Assembly: GCA_022410635.1 (NCBI GenBank)
Contig: JAJVDF010000363.1
Span: 750,585-814,584 of the forward strand
Reading direction: 5' to 3'
Length of the DNA stretch: 64,000 nt
Source: Tretioscincus oriximinensis
Taxonomy: Eukaryota; Chordata; Lepidosauria; Squamata; Gymnophthalmidae
In this document: positions 22,111 through 34,708 of the stretch, piece by piece
Position numbering within the stretch: the first letter of the stretch is position 1
Layout: each line of letters starts with the position of its first letter
Made by a program: the position numbers and the translations under genes
Notes under the pieces: generated by a model
What the model saw: the letters and a program-made list of their open reading frames with translations, nothing else
The model's database searches: none
What the model was told of the DNA's origin: nothing

Positions 22111-23054
22111 AAAGTATGGTAAGCGGCACTCGGCCCCTGCTACTTTAAATGTGAATCCCATCAAGTCACAGTATAGCATGGTGTGCCAACATAAGGGGGA
22201 TCAAAGGAATCTGGCAGGCATGTGCATGAGTAGATTCTTGATTAATTTCTACTAATGTCGGCTTTGGAATCTAGAATGTTCCTTGTGGTGTTTGGTACAA
22301 AACAAATTAGTTTTCCAACTTCACAGGATGGAGTGTAATGAATTTGCTTTCAAGTCAAAGTAACAGCTAGTAGAGTATTTTAATGTCTGTGCCAGTTTTT
22401 AATTACTGATGTTATTCTGAATATATTGCCAGCAGAAACTTGGCTAGTACAAGTACACAGGAGAAAAATAAATAAAAATTGTATATATTTTTATCAAGAT
22501 TATAGCGCGTGGAAAGCAGAGGCTTAACCCTTTCGAGACCAAATAAAAATGTTCTTTTCTCAATTAGCAATTACCCTAAGTAGGAAAGTTCCTTGGCATG
22601 AGCAGCAGTTTGTCTTTGCTCTAGCCAGATCCCTACTGGTGATGCATCATTTTTACTTAGTCTAGAATTAACTTTTGACTTTGATGATGCTTTCAAGAGC
22701 ACTGACTGAGGGATCGTCATGGTTTTCTCCACTTTATGTTTTTTCTTTCTGATCACTTCACACATACCAGAGTCTGTGGTGACACTGAAAATAACTTGTA
22801 TTAAGACTGAGGCTTGGCAGTTTCTTATTCCAATTCAGAAAGATGGAAATGCCCAAATTCAGAAGGTGAAACAGAATATATCTCTAGTTATTACAGAAGT
22901 TATGCTGAAAAACAAGTGCAATAAAATAGGTACTGGGGATTAGGAATCTAATGAAAATGTCCTTTTGGTATAAAATAGTGAAGATGGGAAAAATATTATT
23001 CCACAAACGTTGTTTTAACAAAGAAAAAACCATTTGTTGCCTCTTCACATACTT

Positions 23055-23330
23055 TCTTTTTATTTATTTATTTATTTATTTAATTTACTGTCCTTCACCA
23101 TTGGTCCCAGGGTGGGTAACAGGTGATCAAGAAATTTAAAAAAAATAGAAAAACATTTTTAAAAGATCCATACTCTCCCTCCCTTCCACTCACCCTGTGA
23201 AGGGAGCTAAGAGTTCTGTCTCTCACTATGCTTTTCACAGTATCCATTTCGACCCCCTGGATCAGAGCTATGATGGAAGGAATCAGGGAAGGGAGGGACA
23301 GCTGCTTACAGCACCAATACATGTATTAGC
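23055..23330 (-). mobile_element. SINE/LINE 3' fragment
   Basis: The reverse complement has GTTACCCACCCTGGGACCAA before a run of (AAAT)n, a 3'-end pattern also seen in the SINE at 17368. Only the tail and a possible body to ~23330 remain. Confidence 0.35.
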
Positions 23331-24802
23331 AACTTTAACAGATTATTACGGATATAATATTCCACTTGAATGTTAATATAAACATTCGGAAATGGGTGTT
23401 TAGGACTGGCCTGTGCAGTTTTGTTTTATGTTGCATGTGTTCCTTGGATAAAAGCTTGCGCATTGACATTAGTGGTATACAGTAATGAACACAGTATTTA
23501 TATATGTGCTAGTTAGAAAAATTGAGGGATTATAATTTTGTGTGAATTCAAATAGTTATTAAAACTGGACTAGCAATGGGTATGTTGAACTTTATAAGCA
23601 CTGAAAGCTAACTTTCAGAATGTAAGAAAACTTTAGGTATTGCAAAGGTGATGTAAACGTCAGGCAACCAGAAAATAAACTTAAAATTCAGTATTGACAT
23701 TCATAAAATGGATCCGAAATTCAGGCTCAACTGTCCATTTAGTCAGCATTTATTTTTAAATACTTTAAAACTATTAGAGGCAGTATATAAAGCTAAAAAA
23801 TATTTGCCACTCCTGTTAAAATGGTCAGTTAAAAAATACAGATTTCTATGGTTACTTTCAATAATCCTTAATTTTGAATAGTGCCAAACTCAGTGCTTTT
23901 GGCCAAAATTGGTATGTTTGCAACAACAGAGAAGAAAAACAGTTTGATGAACACTGTGTTCCAGTCAGAGTATTATTTTAATATTTACTACATTTGCAAC
24001 ATTTCACAGTGCCTTGCTAAATACCAATGATTGATGTCACTGGAATTTCAGGCAAACACTCGTCTTACCACCTAAATTTATTTTTAATTTTTAATTTGTA
24101 GACTCAAGAATATGTGTTAGAGGAATTCAACTCCACCAATTCATTAAGACTAGAAGTTATGGATGATTAGTGCTGATACTTTGATGGACCACAGGATTCT
24201 CATTCTACTTCTATATTTGTATGCAGGTCAAAATATGCAATACCCTATTGTACCTAGTAGTTCATAATTTGAACCAACGTATACATGTGTCAATTTACTT
24301 CTGGGTACACTGCATTGGTGATGGCAACGTTCCAGCACTGTAATTGGTCTTTATTGACTAATCTGACAGCTCAGAACATTGCCATCATCGATGTGTTTCC
24401 TGGTGCCTGCAACCATTCCTGCAGCAGTTAGAAAGGCAGAAAAGGTTCCCCTTTATCTCCATTGCATCTATGTTTTGAAACATCCTCTGTCAGATTAGTG
24501 GTGGAGGATGGGGAGGGAGGGATAGCTGGGAAGGGGGAACGGTCACAACCAAGCCTGTATTTGTGGGCTCCATTATATTTAGTAGGGATGACTGTTGCTG
24601 GGGATGTTTATGTACATGAGATCACATCTGAAGACATATTTTTTTCTAAACTTCCTCCAATAAAAGTTAAATCAACCTGAAATGTTGCAGTTCTTCTTTG
24701 TATGCTCCACAAAACACTTCTTAATTAATCCTGGCAATATTATGCAGTACTACATTTATTTGTATTATCTTTCATGGTTTGATTTTGTTTTCCTTGATTC
24801 AG

Positions 24803-25055
24803 GAAACTTCATTGTCTTGTGGTCAACATGCAGGATGTCACCTTTTAAGCCCGTAACCACCCGGCTTATTAAGAACTTGGCCTGTTCTGGGATCTGTGCC
24901 AGCCTGGTCTGTGTGCCTTTTGACGTTGTCCTCAGTGCTAGTCCACATTGCTGCTGGTGGATCTACACCGTGGCCTTCTGTAAGATCATCAAATTCTTGC
25001 ACAGAGTCTTCTGTTCAGTAACTATCCTTAGCTTTCCAGCCATTGCTTTAGATAG
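24803..25055 (+). CDS. GPR176: GPR176 coding exon 2 (TM1 end to TM3)
   Basis: Joins exon 1 in phase 1 after a TTGATTCAG acceptor and ends at a GATAG|GTAAG donor in phase 2. It encodes the end of TM1, intracellular loop 1, TM2 and TM3. Recognisable strings include NLACSGICASLVCVPFD and ASPHCCWWIYTVAFCK, close to mammalian GPR176. The exon ends inside the DRY motif, with the Arg codon split across the junction. The usual TM2 Asp (position 2.50, LAxxD) is Gly here, as I recall it is in mammalian GPR176. A disulfide Cys sits at the top of TM3. The intron before it is about 13.4 kb. Confidence 0.95.
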
Positions 25056-25127
25056 GTAAGTTATTTAAGTGATTTAGATTGGTTGTTTACATCTTAATTG
25101 CTTGACACAGGTTTTAGCAAGGAGATC

Positions 25128-25207
25128 TTGTAGCANTTTAGAGACTAACAGGAAATAGAATAGGTGGCATGAGCTTTTCTAGACAAATCTACTGTTTCAG
25201 ATTCTAA
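25128..25207 (-). mobile_element. Penelope-like fragment
   Basis: TTTAGAGACTAACAGGAAAT, GTGGCATGAGCTTTTCTAGA and a CTGTTTCAGAT end are in the same order as the foldback family on the minus strand; hammerhead bases are largely lost. Confidence 0.5.
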
Positions 25208-26683
25208 ATAGGCTAGTTATTGTGTTACAATTGATCTGTTTAATTACCTGTTATTTTAGGCTTTGAAGATCAACTTGGCTCTCTTTCAGTTCTGTTTGCT
25301 CAAAACAATATTTTTAATATTGAATTATCCTGTGTGATAGATTGGGTCTTTTCCATGGTTTGCAGAAATTTCCAAATGATTGATTTGATGTTGTACCACA
25401 ACAGGCTATATCAGACATAGTCTGTGTTGGCACAGTGTAATAAACTTGCTGTTTCTTAAATCCAGACTTCTGGGATAATGAGGCAGTAGAATTCTGACAA
25501 AATATCACTCCTGCCTGCTGTTCTTCACCCAAGTCTCCGTATGGCTAAATGTTGACAGGGTTGTGATATCTGTGCAGACATTGTATCACTTCACTTTACT
25601 AACTTGATTTTTTTAAAAAATAAAAAACACGTTCTTAATTGACAACTGCTGATGAACATTACTTTTCCTGCAGTCTCTTCCTTGAAGAGCTGATTATATG
25701 TATTTCATGTCAAAGTACTGTAATCCCTTTCATCATTTTAAACTCAGTATAAACTATGTCTTGTAGGCATGATAGAATGCTTTACAATTTATGCCTGTTT
25801 GAAGATTTATAGTATCAGTTATTATTTTCCTAGTTGCCAGTAAAGAGTAGTGGCTAATTGTTATGTAAGAGTGTACAAACAGGCTACTTGTTTTATTGTG
25901 AAAATCTTTTAAACCAGAGTTTGTCTTCAATTCAGACATCTTCATTTATGTTACCTCTGATTCCAATTCCTTTGTTAATACAGTAATACAGGATTTACAT
26001 TTATAAATGTATTTATTGCATCCTAGTTGCGGATCTATATACAAGTTAAAATCCAAAAAAATACAAGTTTTATTTGCTCGAGCAAATGTGCTGGAAATAA
26101 AGTCACCAAATGATGTGTAGCAGCCAAGATACTCCCTTGGGACTCATTTTCTTTACAACTGTATTTGTCCTATCTCCATTTTTAGTTCAGTGACTGGGTT
26201 TTATGATACATAATTAATAGTTCTTGACGTATCAGTAGTGTTTTGCTTACTAGTAAATATAGTTTTATGCTAGAACAAAAACCTAGTGAAGATACGATTA
26301 TTAAGTGTACTGTACTTTATTTACAAGCTTAGGTTGGACATAAATCTGATTATTCTATTATGGTGGACTACCTCCAACTTCATAGAAGTGAATCTGGAAT
26401 GCTATTATGTGCAAATAAAAATTCAGTAAATGCTTTGCTGTCAGGTTGCAGTGGGATGCATTCTTGACTAGCACAGTGGTTTAACCTAAGAACGGTAAGT
26501 CTGAAGTTTGCTTTAGAACAGGAATGAAAAATCTTTTAGACTGAATGATGAAAATGAAAATGGGATGATATCTGGTTTAGGTTTTTTTTGCATTGAACCT
26601 TATTTGAAACAGAAATTATTTTAGAAAATAATGTGCATATATTTTTGTGGGGAATGATTGTCTTGGGTTTTATAAATGCATGT

Positions 26684-26899
26684 AGGTGGATCCTGAAATT
26701 CCATACATTTAAATGAAAAATCTAATTTCATCCCTACAGAAAAAAACACAATCCTTAATTTATATATACATATATAAATTTATTAAAGATATATAAATTA
26801 AGGATATATATAAATTAAGGATTGTGTTTTTTTCTGTAGGGCTGAAATTAGATTTTTCAAAGGAGATTATTTAAATGTATGGAATTTCAGGATCCACCT
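26684..26899. repeat. Near-perfect 216-bp hairpin MITE
   Basis: Left arm AGGTGGATCCTGAAATTCCA to TACAGAAAAAAACACAATCC; right arm GGATTGTGTTTTTTTCTGTA to TGGAATTTCAGGATCCACCT. A TATATA-rich centre separates the arms. The high arm identity suggests a young foldback element. No coding content. Confidence 0.75.
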
Positions 26900-27438
26900 C
26901 TATGCAGCGTATTTTTTTAGCCAGCAAACCACCTCACACACCCCGTCTTTTTATTCAGGAATAAGCTTTCCTTGTTCCCATTTTTTCCAGCATATATGTA
27001 GTTTGTTTGGTCCTAATTCATTCCAAGTAGTCTAGTCATTTTCCCCCTATGTTACAGTATACAGTCCCTTTCAGGTTTTGCTTCCAAAAATACATTTGAT
27101 CATGCTAAAACCACTAACATTCTTCAGGAGTAAAAATACTTTCTAACTGAATTGTATCCACTTTTTTGAAAAACAATACCTTAGAGTTAAATACTGTGAA
27201 AGAAAAACAGCTTGTCGCTTATTTGATGATGATTGAATACATGGTTCCNAATATTAAGGTTACTGATATTGTTTATAGTATTTATACCAAAGGAAAAAAA
27301 AGGAAAATCAGATACTGAGCCAGTCATTATCAAATTATCTATAGCTTTCCACCTAGAAGATAGGGAAAGGCAAAGTATTCGCCTCATAAATTTGTATATG
27401 ATTTATGACTCTCTCTCTTTTGTTACTTTGTTTGGTAG

Positions 27439-28546
27439 GTACTATTCAGTTTTGTACCCTCTGGAAAGAAAAATATCAGATGCCAAGTCTCGAGATCTGG
27501 TGATCTACATCTGGGCTCATGCTGTTGTGGCCAGCATTCCGGTTTTTGCTGTGACCAACATACCAGATATTTATGCTACGTCCACTTGTATTAAACCCTG
27601 GAGTTATTCCATTGGCCGTCTAGCCTATGTCATCATCTACAATATTACTACTGTGATTTTACCAGTGGCTGTGGTGTTTCTCTTCATGGTTCTCATCCGC
27701 AGGGCTCTGAGTGCCAGCCAGAAGAAGAAAGTCGTCATAGCTGCCTTAAGAACACCTCAAAATACCATTTCTATCCCATATGCCTCCCAGAGGGAATTTG
27801 AACTTCATACCATGCTTCTGTCCATGGTCATTATTTTTATCCTTTGCAGTATCCCCTATATGACCTTGTTGATTTACTACACTGTACTCAGCACTTCTGG
27901 CATTTCTGTTTACTTACTTCTCACTGCCATCTGGCTTCCCAAGTTATCCTTGCTAGCCAATCCTCTGCTGTTCCTGGGTGTTAACAAATCTGTACGGAAA
28001 TATTTAATTGGGACAGTTATGCAGCTACATCGAAGATACAGTCGGAGAAACATTGTCAGCTCTGGGGCTGCTATGGATACCAACCTAGAACCCCATGTAC
28101 GATCTGGCAGTCAGCTTTTGGAAATGTTTCATATTGGGCAGCAGCAAATTTTCAAGCCCACAGAGGATGAAGAGAATGAAACAAAATCCATTGGTTCTGG
28201 GGATTACCAACAAAAAGAAATCCCTACAACCAGCTTAGATGTGCAACATACTTTAGTTCAACGACCGGTGCCTCTGGCAATTGCAGACTCCACAACCCAG
28301 GTGGCGCCTGCTATACCAACAGACACAGACTTAGCTAATGAAAAGTATGCCATGCAGCTAGGATTTGGGCCTTTTGAGCTACCACCGCAGTGGCTGTCAG
28401 AAAACCGAAACAGTAAAAAACGCCTACTGCCTCCTTTGGGAAATACTCCTGAAGAGCTAATTCAGACAAAGCAATCCAAAGGCAAAGCAGAAAGAAAAAT
28501 AAGCAAAAACAATAAAGTCAGCATCTTTCCCAAAATGGATCTGTAA
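27439..28546 (+). CDS. GPR176: GPR176 coding exon 3 (TM4-TM7 and C-terminal tail)
   Basis: Last coding exon after a TTTGGTAG acceptor, completing the DRY motif and encoding 368 residues to a TAA stop. The joined protein is 533 residues, against about 515 in human. It contains TM4 to TM7, an intracellular loop 3 with RRALSASQKKKV, and NPLLF in TM7 where most class A receptors have NPxxY. The long cytoplasmic tail includes GSQLLEMFHIGQQQIFKP and FGFGPFELPPQWLSE-like strings conserved in GPR176. The C-terminus NNKVSIFPKMDL matches the family ending. The intron just upstream is open in the same frame from 27233, so intron retention could give a spurious N-terminal extension. No disabling change is seen. 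Confidence 0.96.
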
Positions 28547-29084
28547 TAAAAGGGAGGCTCTTTGGGTAATAGGGCAGGATTGCTCTTTTACATACATATA
28601 TATATGATCCTATGGATCTGTGATAGGTTGCAATTTATTAATTGAAATTTCTAAACTCGCTTTTATTAGCAGCTTATTTTGGGTGCCAATTTGTGAAGAA
28701 GAAACGAAAATGCAAGTGTTCCTTAGGAATCGGTTTCAATACAAATACCTAATCTCAATATACAATTTTCATTATGTGTAAATTAGAGTTGGTCAACTTC
28801 CAAAGATATGTTCCAGATCTTCTTGTTCCAAATATATGTTTGATCATTTATTTCCTACTGTGATGATGGGCAAGCAGAGCAAGTAGTAGCTGCTGCACAA
28901 CAGTGGTTCTTAAACTGTGATCCTCTCCAACAATACCTCTATTGAGGGCACTAAATGTTGGAAGTTGATCAGAAACATCCATGAACACATCTAGGAGCAG
29001 TACTTGACCTGATTAATCCCCCACATTTACATTTCTATTTTATTTCCATTGCTCAGTTTGCTTTATATGTTCTGTCCCTAGGCA

Positions 29085-29160
29085 GTTGTTCCCTACCATC
29101 TGAAGTAGGTTTGTCTATGAAAGCTTGTGCCACCTTCGAGACTCCCCCTTGCTAGATCTA
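29085..29160 (+). mobile_element. Penelope-like fragment
   Basis: CCATCTGAAGTAGGTTTGTC then TATGAAAGCTTGTGCCACC: the same core order (CTGAAG, stem, GAAAGCTT) with deletions. Confidence 0.45.
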
Positions 29161-29730
29161 GGACCACAGTATGAGAACCTCTGCTTTGGTATTGTAAGTA
29201 TTCGGCAAATGGAATTCAAGAATATAAAATTCCCTTCCCTGGAGATTCCTAACTTTTGCCATTTAACAATGTTCTAAGCATTTTATGAGCATTACGTCAC
29301 CTGTAACCTGAAGTGTCTTTTAGTAGCCAAGGATAGACAGTCATTGCAAACTTTCATTACTTCGTAACTTGGTAAACCTTTTTATTCATTAAAATTCATA
29401 CTTGATCAGATAATTCTTTCCAGGCAAATGTGGACCAAATGCTTGCATATCTACATTAATAAACTGTCTAGGGCCGATCAGCCTTCTAACCGATCACTAT
29501 TCTAGCATACCACCCAGATACAGTCACTGCACCTTGCTTCGACGCTATGTGGCAGGAATATCCACAACGTTAACCCACACCCACATTTGTTCCGATTTAT
29601 CATCAATCGGTTTTTCTGCAGAGCTAATAGTGAACTGAGTACAGAAGATCCTAGTAAAAATTATCAGAAATGAGTATCACTGATGTCTCCCATCTCTCTA
29701 GAACAAAAGATATAATTGCCAGTGCAGTAC

Positions 29731-29883
29731 TCATGAAATACAATTTGCAGGAGTCATGGACAGATGCGTATTTTGCCACCTTCTGTTCAGACTGCCCAGG
29801 TGCATCTGGGTGGGCCTTTGTGTGAGACAGAGTGCTGGACTAGATGGGCTCTGGCCCAATTCAATAACGCTCTTATGTTCTTG
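29731..29883 (+). mobile_element. CR1 LINE 3' end
   Basis: GAAATACAATTTGCAGGAGT, GACTGCCCAGGTGCATCTGG and GGACTAGATGGGCTCTGGCC, ending CTCTTATGTTCTTGG. Lies in the probable GPR176 3' UTR. Confidence 0.75.
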
Positions 29884-30490
29884 GTGCAGTTTTAAACTAT
29901 TAACAGCAATTCTGTCCAGCATATGAGGGTTACTGCGTGCTCAGAATTGCTATGACTTGTGACTATATCCTGGCAGTCACATCTCACTGAGCTCTGACAT
30001 GCTGTAAGGCCTTTGATAGGGAGCAGGAGATCTGTTCAAACTACTATCGCATCCAAGCCCTGGTAAATCTTTGGTGTGAGATTGATTCTCCCTGCAAGTT
30101 GATCTAAAGGTAACTTAAAATTGTTCAAAAATCTGATTATTTGTACAGACTATTTATTGTCCCTCTGCAATTTGCCAGGTCCACCTCCTTGCTGAATGGG
30201 CATGGTCCTTTTAATGGCTGTAATATTTTATAATATTCTGTGCATTAATCATGGATTCCACTGTGTTAATTGAGCTTTTAATTCTGTTATGCACACAATG
30301 GGTTACATATAGTAATCTTTAGTAGGATTTACAAGCCTCAAGTTGTGTGGACGCTCACTTCTTTACAAAGGAATTAATAAAATTCTTGATTTTAATCATT
30401 TCTATTCGTTGGTCATCTTATCCTGATTTTTTGAAATGTCTGGAATTGTGTCCACTTTGATTAATAAAAGATTGGTTCTCTTTTAAATCA

Positions 30491-31918
30491 AGTAAACTTA
30501 TGCTGGATCCATGCCATGCATACAAATGCAAAGCGAAAACCTTTTCCTAATTTGTATCAAAGGTATAAAGTAGAAACTGCTTCTATAATCAAAACATTCT
30601 AACGCTCAAAGCAGACTTTGCAGAAAACAGGGGAGGTGTTCTTTTGACTACATAGTGGGAAATTATTGGAATAGCTGAGAAATTCCTACTGGGTGTTCCC
30701 AGGTAGGTGGATTAGGTCAGCAAGAAATTGATTTTGCAGGAGTGCAAACACTTTATGTACATGGCTACAGGCCTTTTTCCTTCTTTGTCTCCCTTTTGGA
30801 CATCAAGAAATGGTGATGTGTCCAGATCAGAGATAACCTGACTTCATAACTGCTTTTNCCCCCTCAATTGTTTACATCCTCCCTTCACCCTGGAAACCAT
30901 ATAGCCACATTTGAGACTGCAGGATGTGGGTAGCCAGATGGCTCTTAAATAGCAATGAGGCCAAGTCAGGGTAGTTGGGTTAGGAAATGCAGCTTGCTAC
31001 AGCCACATGTTTTATGGAATATTGAAAATTTCTATGAAATATTTTGGTGAAAGATAGGACATGAATCCTGTGAAATAACAGTNGAGCATTGTTATAGCTG
31101 TGATGTATATGTCATTGCAAATACCCAGATCAGATGAATTAACCCATCAAACTATAATAGATTACACTATTCTTCAAAATACAGGAACATCNAAACATTT
31201 GCACATTCTATCTGTATCTAATGTCAGTAGATTTTGAACATTAGTTTGAGTTTATATAGCTGGCCAAGAACATAAAAAGTGCCTCACTGGATTATGGCTC
31301 ATTCTTCCAGTGGCCAGTTGGCTGCACATACTTGCAGCATCCCAGCAGATGGTTTCCAAAGGCATATTACTTTCTCTTGCCATTGATAGCCCTACTTATA
31401 GATAACCAGAGCTATCAGCAACTGCATGTAATAAACATGTGATAGACACAGATTTATTTTACTCATTTTGCATCCCACTCTTTTTTTCCCATAGGCGGGG
31501 TATGGATTTCATCAGAAAGATAGAAATTTCTTTAAACAGCCATAAGACTTTCTTTATTTTTGAATATTAAACACATGAAATAGGCTGCTAGTCATACCAG
31601 ATGTTTAACCCTCTTGTTCCAAGGGAATCTGCTTTTTTAGTCTATTTAAAGTTACAAAGTACAGCCACACAAGGGAACTACTGGAGGCAGTGTCTGCATT
31701 TTTCTTGGTGGATATAAGGAAGATTTTCCTTTCCCACTTGACCTATGTCTGATCCTGTGGCCATTCCTGAGGTGGTTACATCACCAGTGAAGGTCATGGA
31801 GAGAATAAGATTGTTCTAGCATGTAAATAGGCATTCACCAGGTTTCTTTTGACTGATCCTTGTGCTAAGCCTATTTTTTTTNAAAAAATGTGTGATTTCA
31901 TTTGATCTGCTTTTTCAA
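30491..31918. other. Intergenic DNA between GPR176 and FSIP1
   Basis: No gene recognised. Contains a weak reverse CR1-like patch (31270-31410, GCCTCACTGGATTATGGCTC). The rest looks single-copy. Confidence 0.5.
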
Positions 31919-32222
31919 TGAATGGTGCAGTCGCTAAGAACTGGTCTTTCATCTGAGAGATCTGGTTTCGAGGCCCTGTGTTGGACGTGGTGAGGAGTGA
32001 GTGTCCTCTATTGACCTTCAGCTCTAGCCAACTCAGCTATTTTTTAAAAAGTAGTTTTGCAATCTACATTTCATTTAGATAAATGAGTACCACCATTAAC
32101 CTGGTGGGTGAGATAAAACAGATGTATGCCTTTGGACGAAAATTAACTTTGTAAGCCACTCTAAGTCCTTTCAGGTGAGAAGGGCAGGATATAAAAACCA
32201 GATCCTCCTCCTTCCTCTTCTT
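31919..32222 (+). mobile_element. tRNA-derived SINE
   Basis: AATGGTGCAGTCGCTAAGAA and TGGTTTCGAGGCCCTGTGTT (A- and B-box-like) at the 5' end. GTAAGCCACTCTAAGTCCTT and GGGCAGGATATAAAAACCAG lie at the 3' end, before a CTCCTCCTTCCTCTTCTTC tail. Confidence 0.7.
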
Positions 32223-33339
32223 CATTCTGTGAATGGTGGACTCTGGCTTTCCTGTCTGTCACAAAAGACACCTTGCTTCTTTGCGGTTTCAGTAACTGCT
32301 GTGTGTTTCATCACACAGATGGGGGAAGAAAAGGATTGCTGCTTTGAGCACAAACTTGCTGACTTTCAATGACATCAAGAACTTGCCATCCAGGTGCAAT
32401 ATGTTCTATCCCTATTTGGAGACTTTCTCTGATCCTCTCTGCAAGTTCTGCACTTTAGCTGGAACGCTGGAAGCAGAACTGGTCTAGAAATTGGGTCAAT
32501 TTTATAAGGGCTTCAGTGGCACTGGTCAGAATAAAAAAGATAGTTTTATGCCATTAATATTCAACCTGTTTTCTGAACTCGTTGCTGCATGAAAGCTGGG
32601 GTGAAGAAAATGGAATGAGATCCTGCCATAAACCTGGCTATCAATGTTATCCCCACACCTATCCAGACCATGTCATTTCCCCATTATCCACAATATTAGA
32701 AATACTTTCACCTGTTCATCATCTATTGTGGTATATGTCATTCTCTGTCAATAATACCCTTCACCACTCTACACTGACCAAATAGGACAGTCTCTGCGCC
32801 AGAAGAGAAAGCAACATGAGATACTTGGAATAATAATGTTATAGAATATTATAGTGTCACAGTATATTTTATCTCAGAGCTCAGAACAGTAATCCTTGAA
32901 CAAAAAAAAACTATAGAGGAAGATTGGAAAGAAAAAACTGGAATCTTTCTATTAGATGTGTTGTCGCGAAGGCACACCATGGATGGAGAAGGGAGCTTGG
33001 AGTCACCACCCCTCACCACTTCTTCGACTGCCGCTTGGCTACCTCCCTTTGGCGCTGCTTGCTCTCCCTAGCATCCATTCGTGGCTTTTTCCACTAGTAC
33101 ATCAATAAATTCTAGCACACTAGATTCTTGAAGGCTCTCCTGTATCATTTTTCTCTATCTCACTCTACATGTATCTAATTGCAATGCTTACTTCATCCTT
33201 CTTTCCCCCAGCCACTTCCACTGGAAGAATTACCCTCACTATATTTGATGTATCACTTCCACATACACAGACTTCCACACAAATTTGCATTTCTATTGCT
33301 ATTCTAGCACTCTTTTTGTTATAAATAGTCTGTCCCTCG
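32223..33339. other. Unassigned intergenic stretch
   Basis: No gene or classified repeat recognised. The sequence just before 33340 resembles the lead-in of the Penelope-like fragment at 29085. Confidence 0.4.
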
Positions 33340-33412
33340 GTAGTTATTCTCTAACGTCTGAAGAAGCTCATTATTAATCTTTATGGTGCTACTTATAAGA
33401 CCTCCTTGCTAG
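33340..33412 (+). mobile_element. Penelope-like fragment
   Basis: AACGTCTGAAGAAGCTCATT then TTTATGGTGCTACTTATAAGACC; diverged member of the family. Confidence 0.35.
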
Positions 33413-33584
33413 ATAAAATTTATCCTTTATTACAATAGAAATCTTTACAACCAACAGTGTTTACCAAGAAAAAATTCTTGAGAAATCCCAATATGCCATA
33501 ATGGAATCGTCCTTTATACAAACATAAATTCACATTAATATCTATTTTAAAAACCTATGAAGCACTACAGTTTAGTCAGATAAT

Positions 33585-33666
33585 TATACTGCTCAAAACA
33601 ATTAGGGGAACACTTTAACATAACAGTGAATGTTAAAGTGTTCCCTTAATTGTTTTGAGCAGTATA
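33585..33666. mobile_element. Short palindromic Tc1/mariner-type MITE, copy 3
   Basis: TATACTGCTCAAAACAATTA and TTAATTGTTTTGAGCAGTATA are mirror arms with TTTAACATAACA at the centre. Confidence 0.7.
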
Positions 33667-34184
33667 TTATATTTATTGTAATGATAATTTGTTGTCTTTA
33701 CAATAAAATGAACTATATTGCAGGTTCCCTGACTCAGGGCTATTAACTGTACATAGTATCTTAAATTAAGTTGCCAAATCTGCTGCACAAATGGCAGTAA
33801 ACCAGAACCTTTGCTTAACTCAATCAATTGGCAAAAAAAGAAAAAGGATCTCGAAGTCTTGCTATCATTAATACCACTTTAATTCTTCCACTAAAGTCTA
33901 TTTTTTTGAAATAATACAGGAGTCTTTAAGTGAGAAATTAATGTCATGTTAACTTAATCTACTCTATAGCATGATTTCAACAAAATGTCAAGGCATTAAT
34001 TCTTTTCCACTTCACCTTTGTTTCAAAAATCCAGGCATCAGAGAGAAACATTGTGTCTTGGGGAAGATGATATTAAATCTGAAAACACTGAACATTTTGG
34101 GGGTAGTGAATATTTGATAAGGATTGCTCCATCTGTAGACTCATGATTCTGCATTCCTCCATGAAGCCAGCTGAACGAACTAGT

Positions 34185-34275
34185 CCCTTAGCCCCACCTA
34201 TTTCACAAGATGGTTGTTGTGAAGAGCCACTTTGAGCCCCTTCTGGTTGAGAAATGTGAGGTATAAAAACCATAG
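34185..34275 (+). mobile_element. SINE 3' half
   Basis: GCCACTTTGAGCCCCTTCTG then GTGAGGTATAAAAACC matches the 3' region of the tRNA-derived SINE; the 5' part is not recognisable. Confidence 0.5.
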
Positions 34276-34708
34276 TGTCTTTGTCAACTATACTGAACAG
34301 AAGAGAATAACTGGTGTTGTTATAGGTTCAAGTTGACAGTGATATAAACACCTAATTTTTTCTTCCAAGAACAGAAGAGTGAACAGCAAATCAAAAAGGG
34401 AATTATTTCTAGTTGCATCCTGAAATAGTTCTAGCAGAAAAAATAATTAGGCTACTTCGAACATATATTCATTTTTGTAAAAAAAAATCTTTATTTCACA
34501 AAAAGGTGTGGCTGCAGTTCAGAAAGACGCAAAGCAATAAGTACTCCAACACGTTTACTTCTAATTTTACATCTAATTTTAATTTCTAAAAACCTCAGAA
34601 AACCTACTTGAAATCCAAAAGTTGTGGGTTCAATTCTGCGTTTTTCCACAGAAAAAGGTTAATGATCAGTATTTGTCAAGAAAATGCATGGATTTCTTTC
34701 TGTAGATA

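Larger units (their letters stand above)
11379..24802 (+). other. GPR176 intron 1
   Basis: A 13.4-kb intron, mostly AT-rich and apparently single-copy. Repeats seen are MITEs at 12881 and 18049, a CR1 with a nested SINE (17240-17995), inverted-repeat segments near 19268-19535 and 20960-21440, a Penelope-like fragment (22005-22110) and a SINE/LINE end at 23055. No conserved extra exon was recognised. Confidence 0.7.
25056..27438 (+). other. GPR176 intron 2
   Basis: A 2.4-kb intron holding a Penelope-like fragment (25128-25207) and a 216-bp hairpin (26684-26899). From 27233 to the exon 3 acceptor the frame stays open in phase with exon 3. Confidence 0.75.
28547..30490 (+). other. Probable GPR176 3' untranslated region
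   Basis: AT-rich sequence after the GPR176 stop with no open frame of interest. Possible AATAAA polyadenylation signals lie at 30376-30381 and 30463-30468. The region includes an old Penelope-like fragment (29085-29160) and a CR1 3' fragment (29731-29883). A long 3' UTR is typical of this gene, but the exact end is inferred. Confidence 0.45.
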
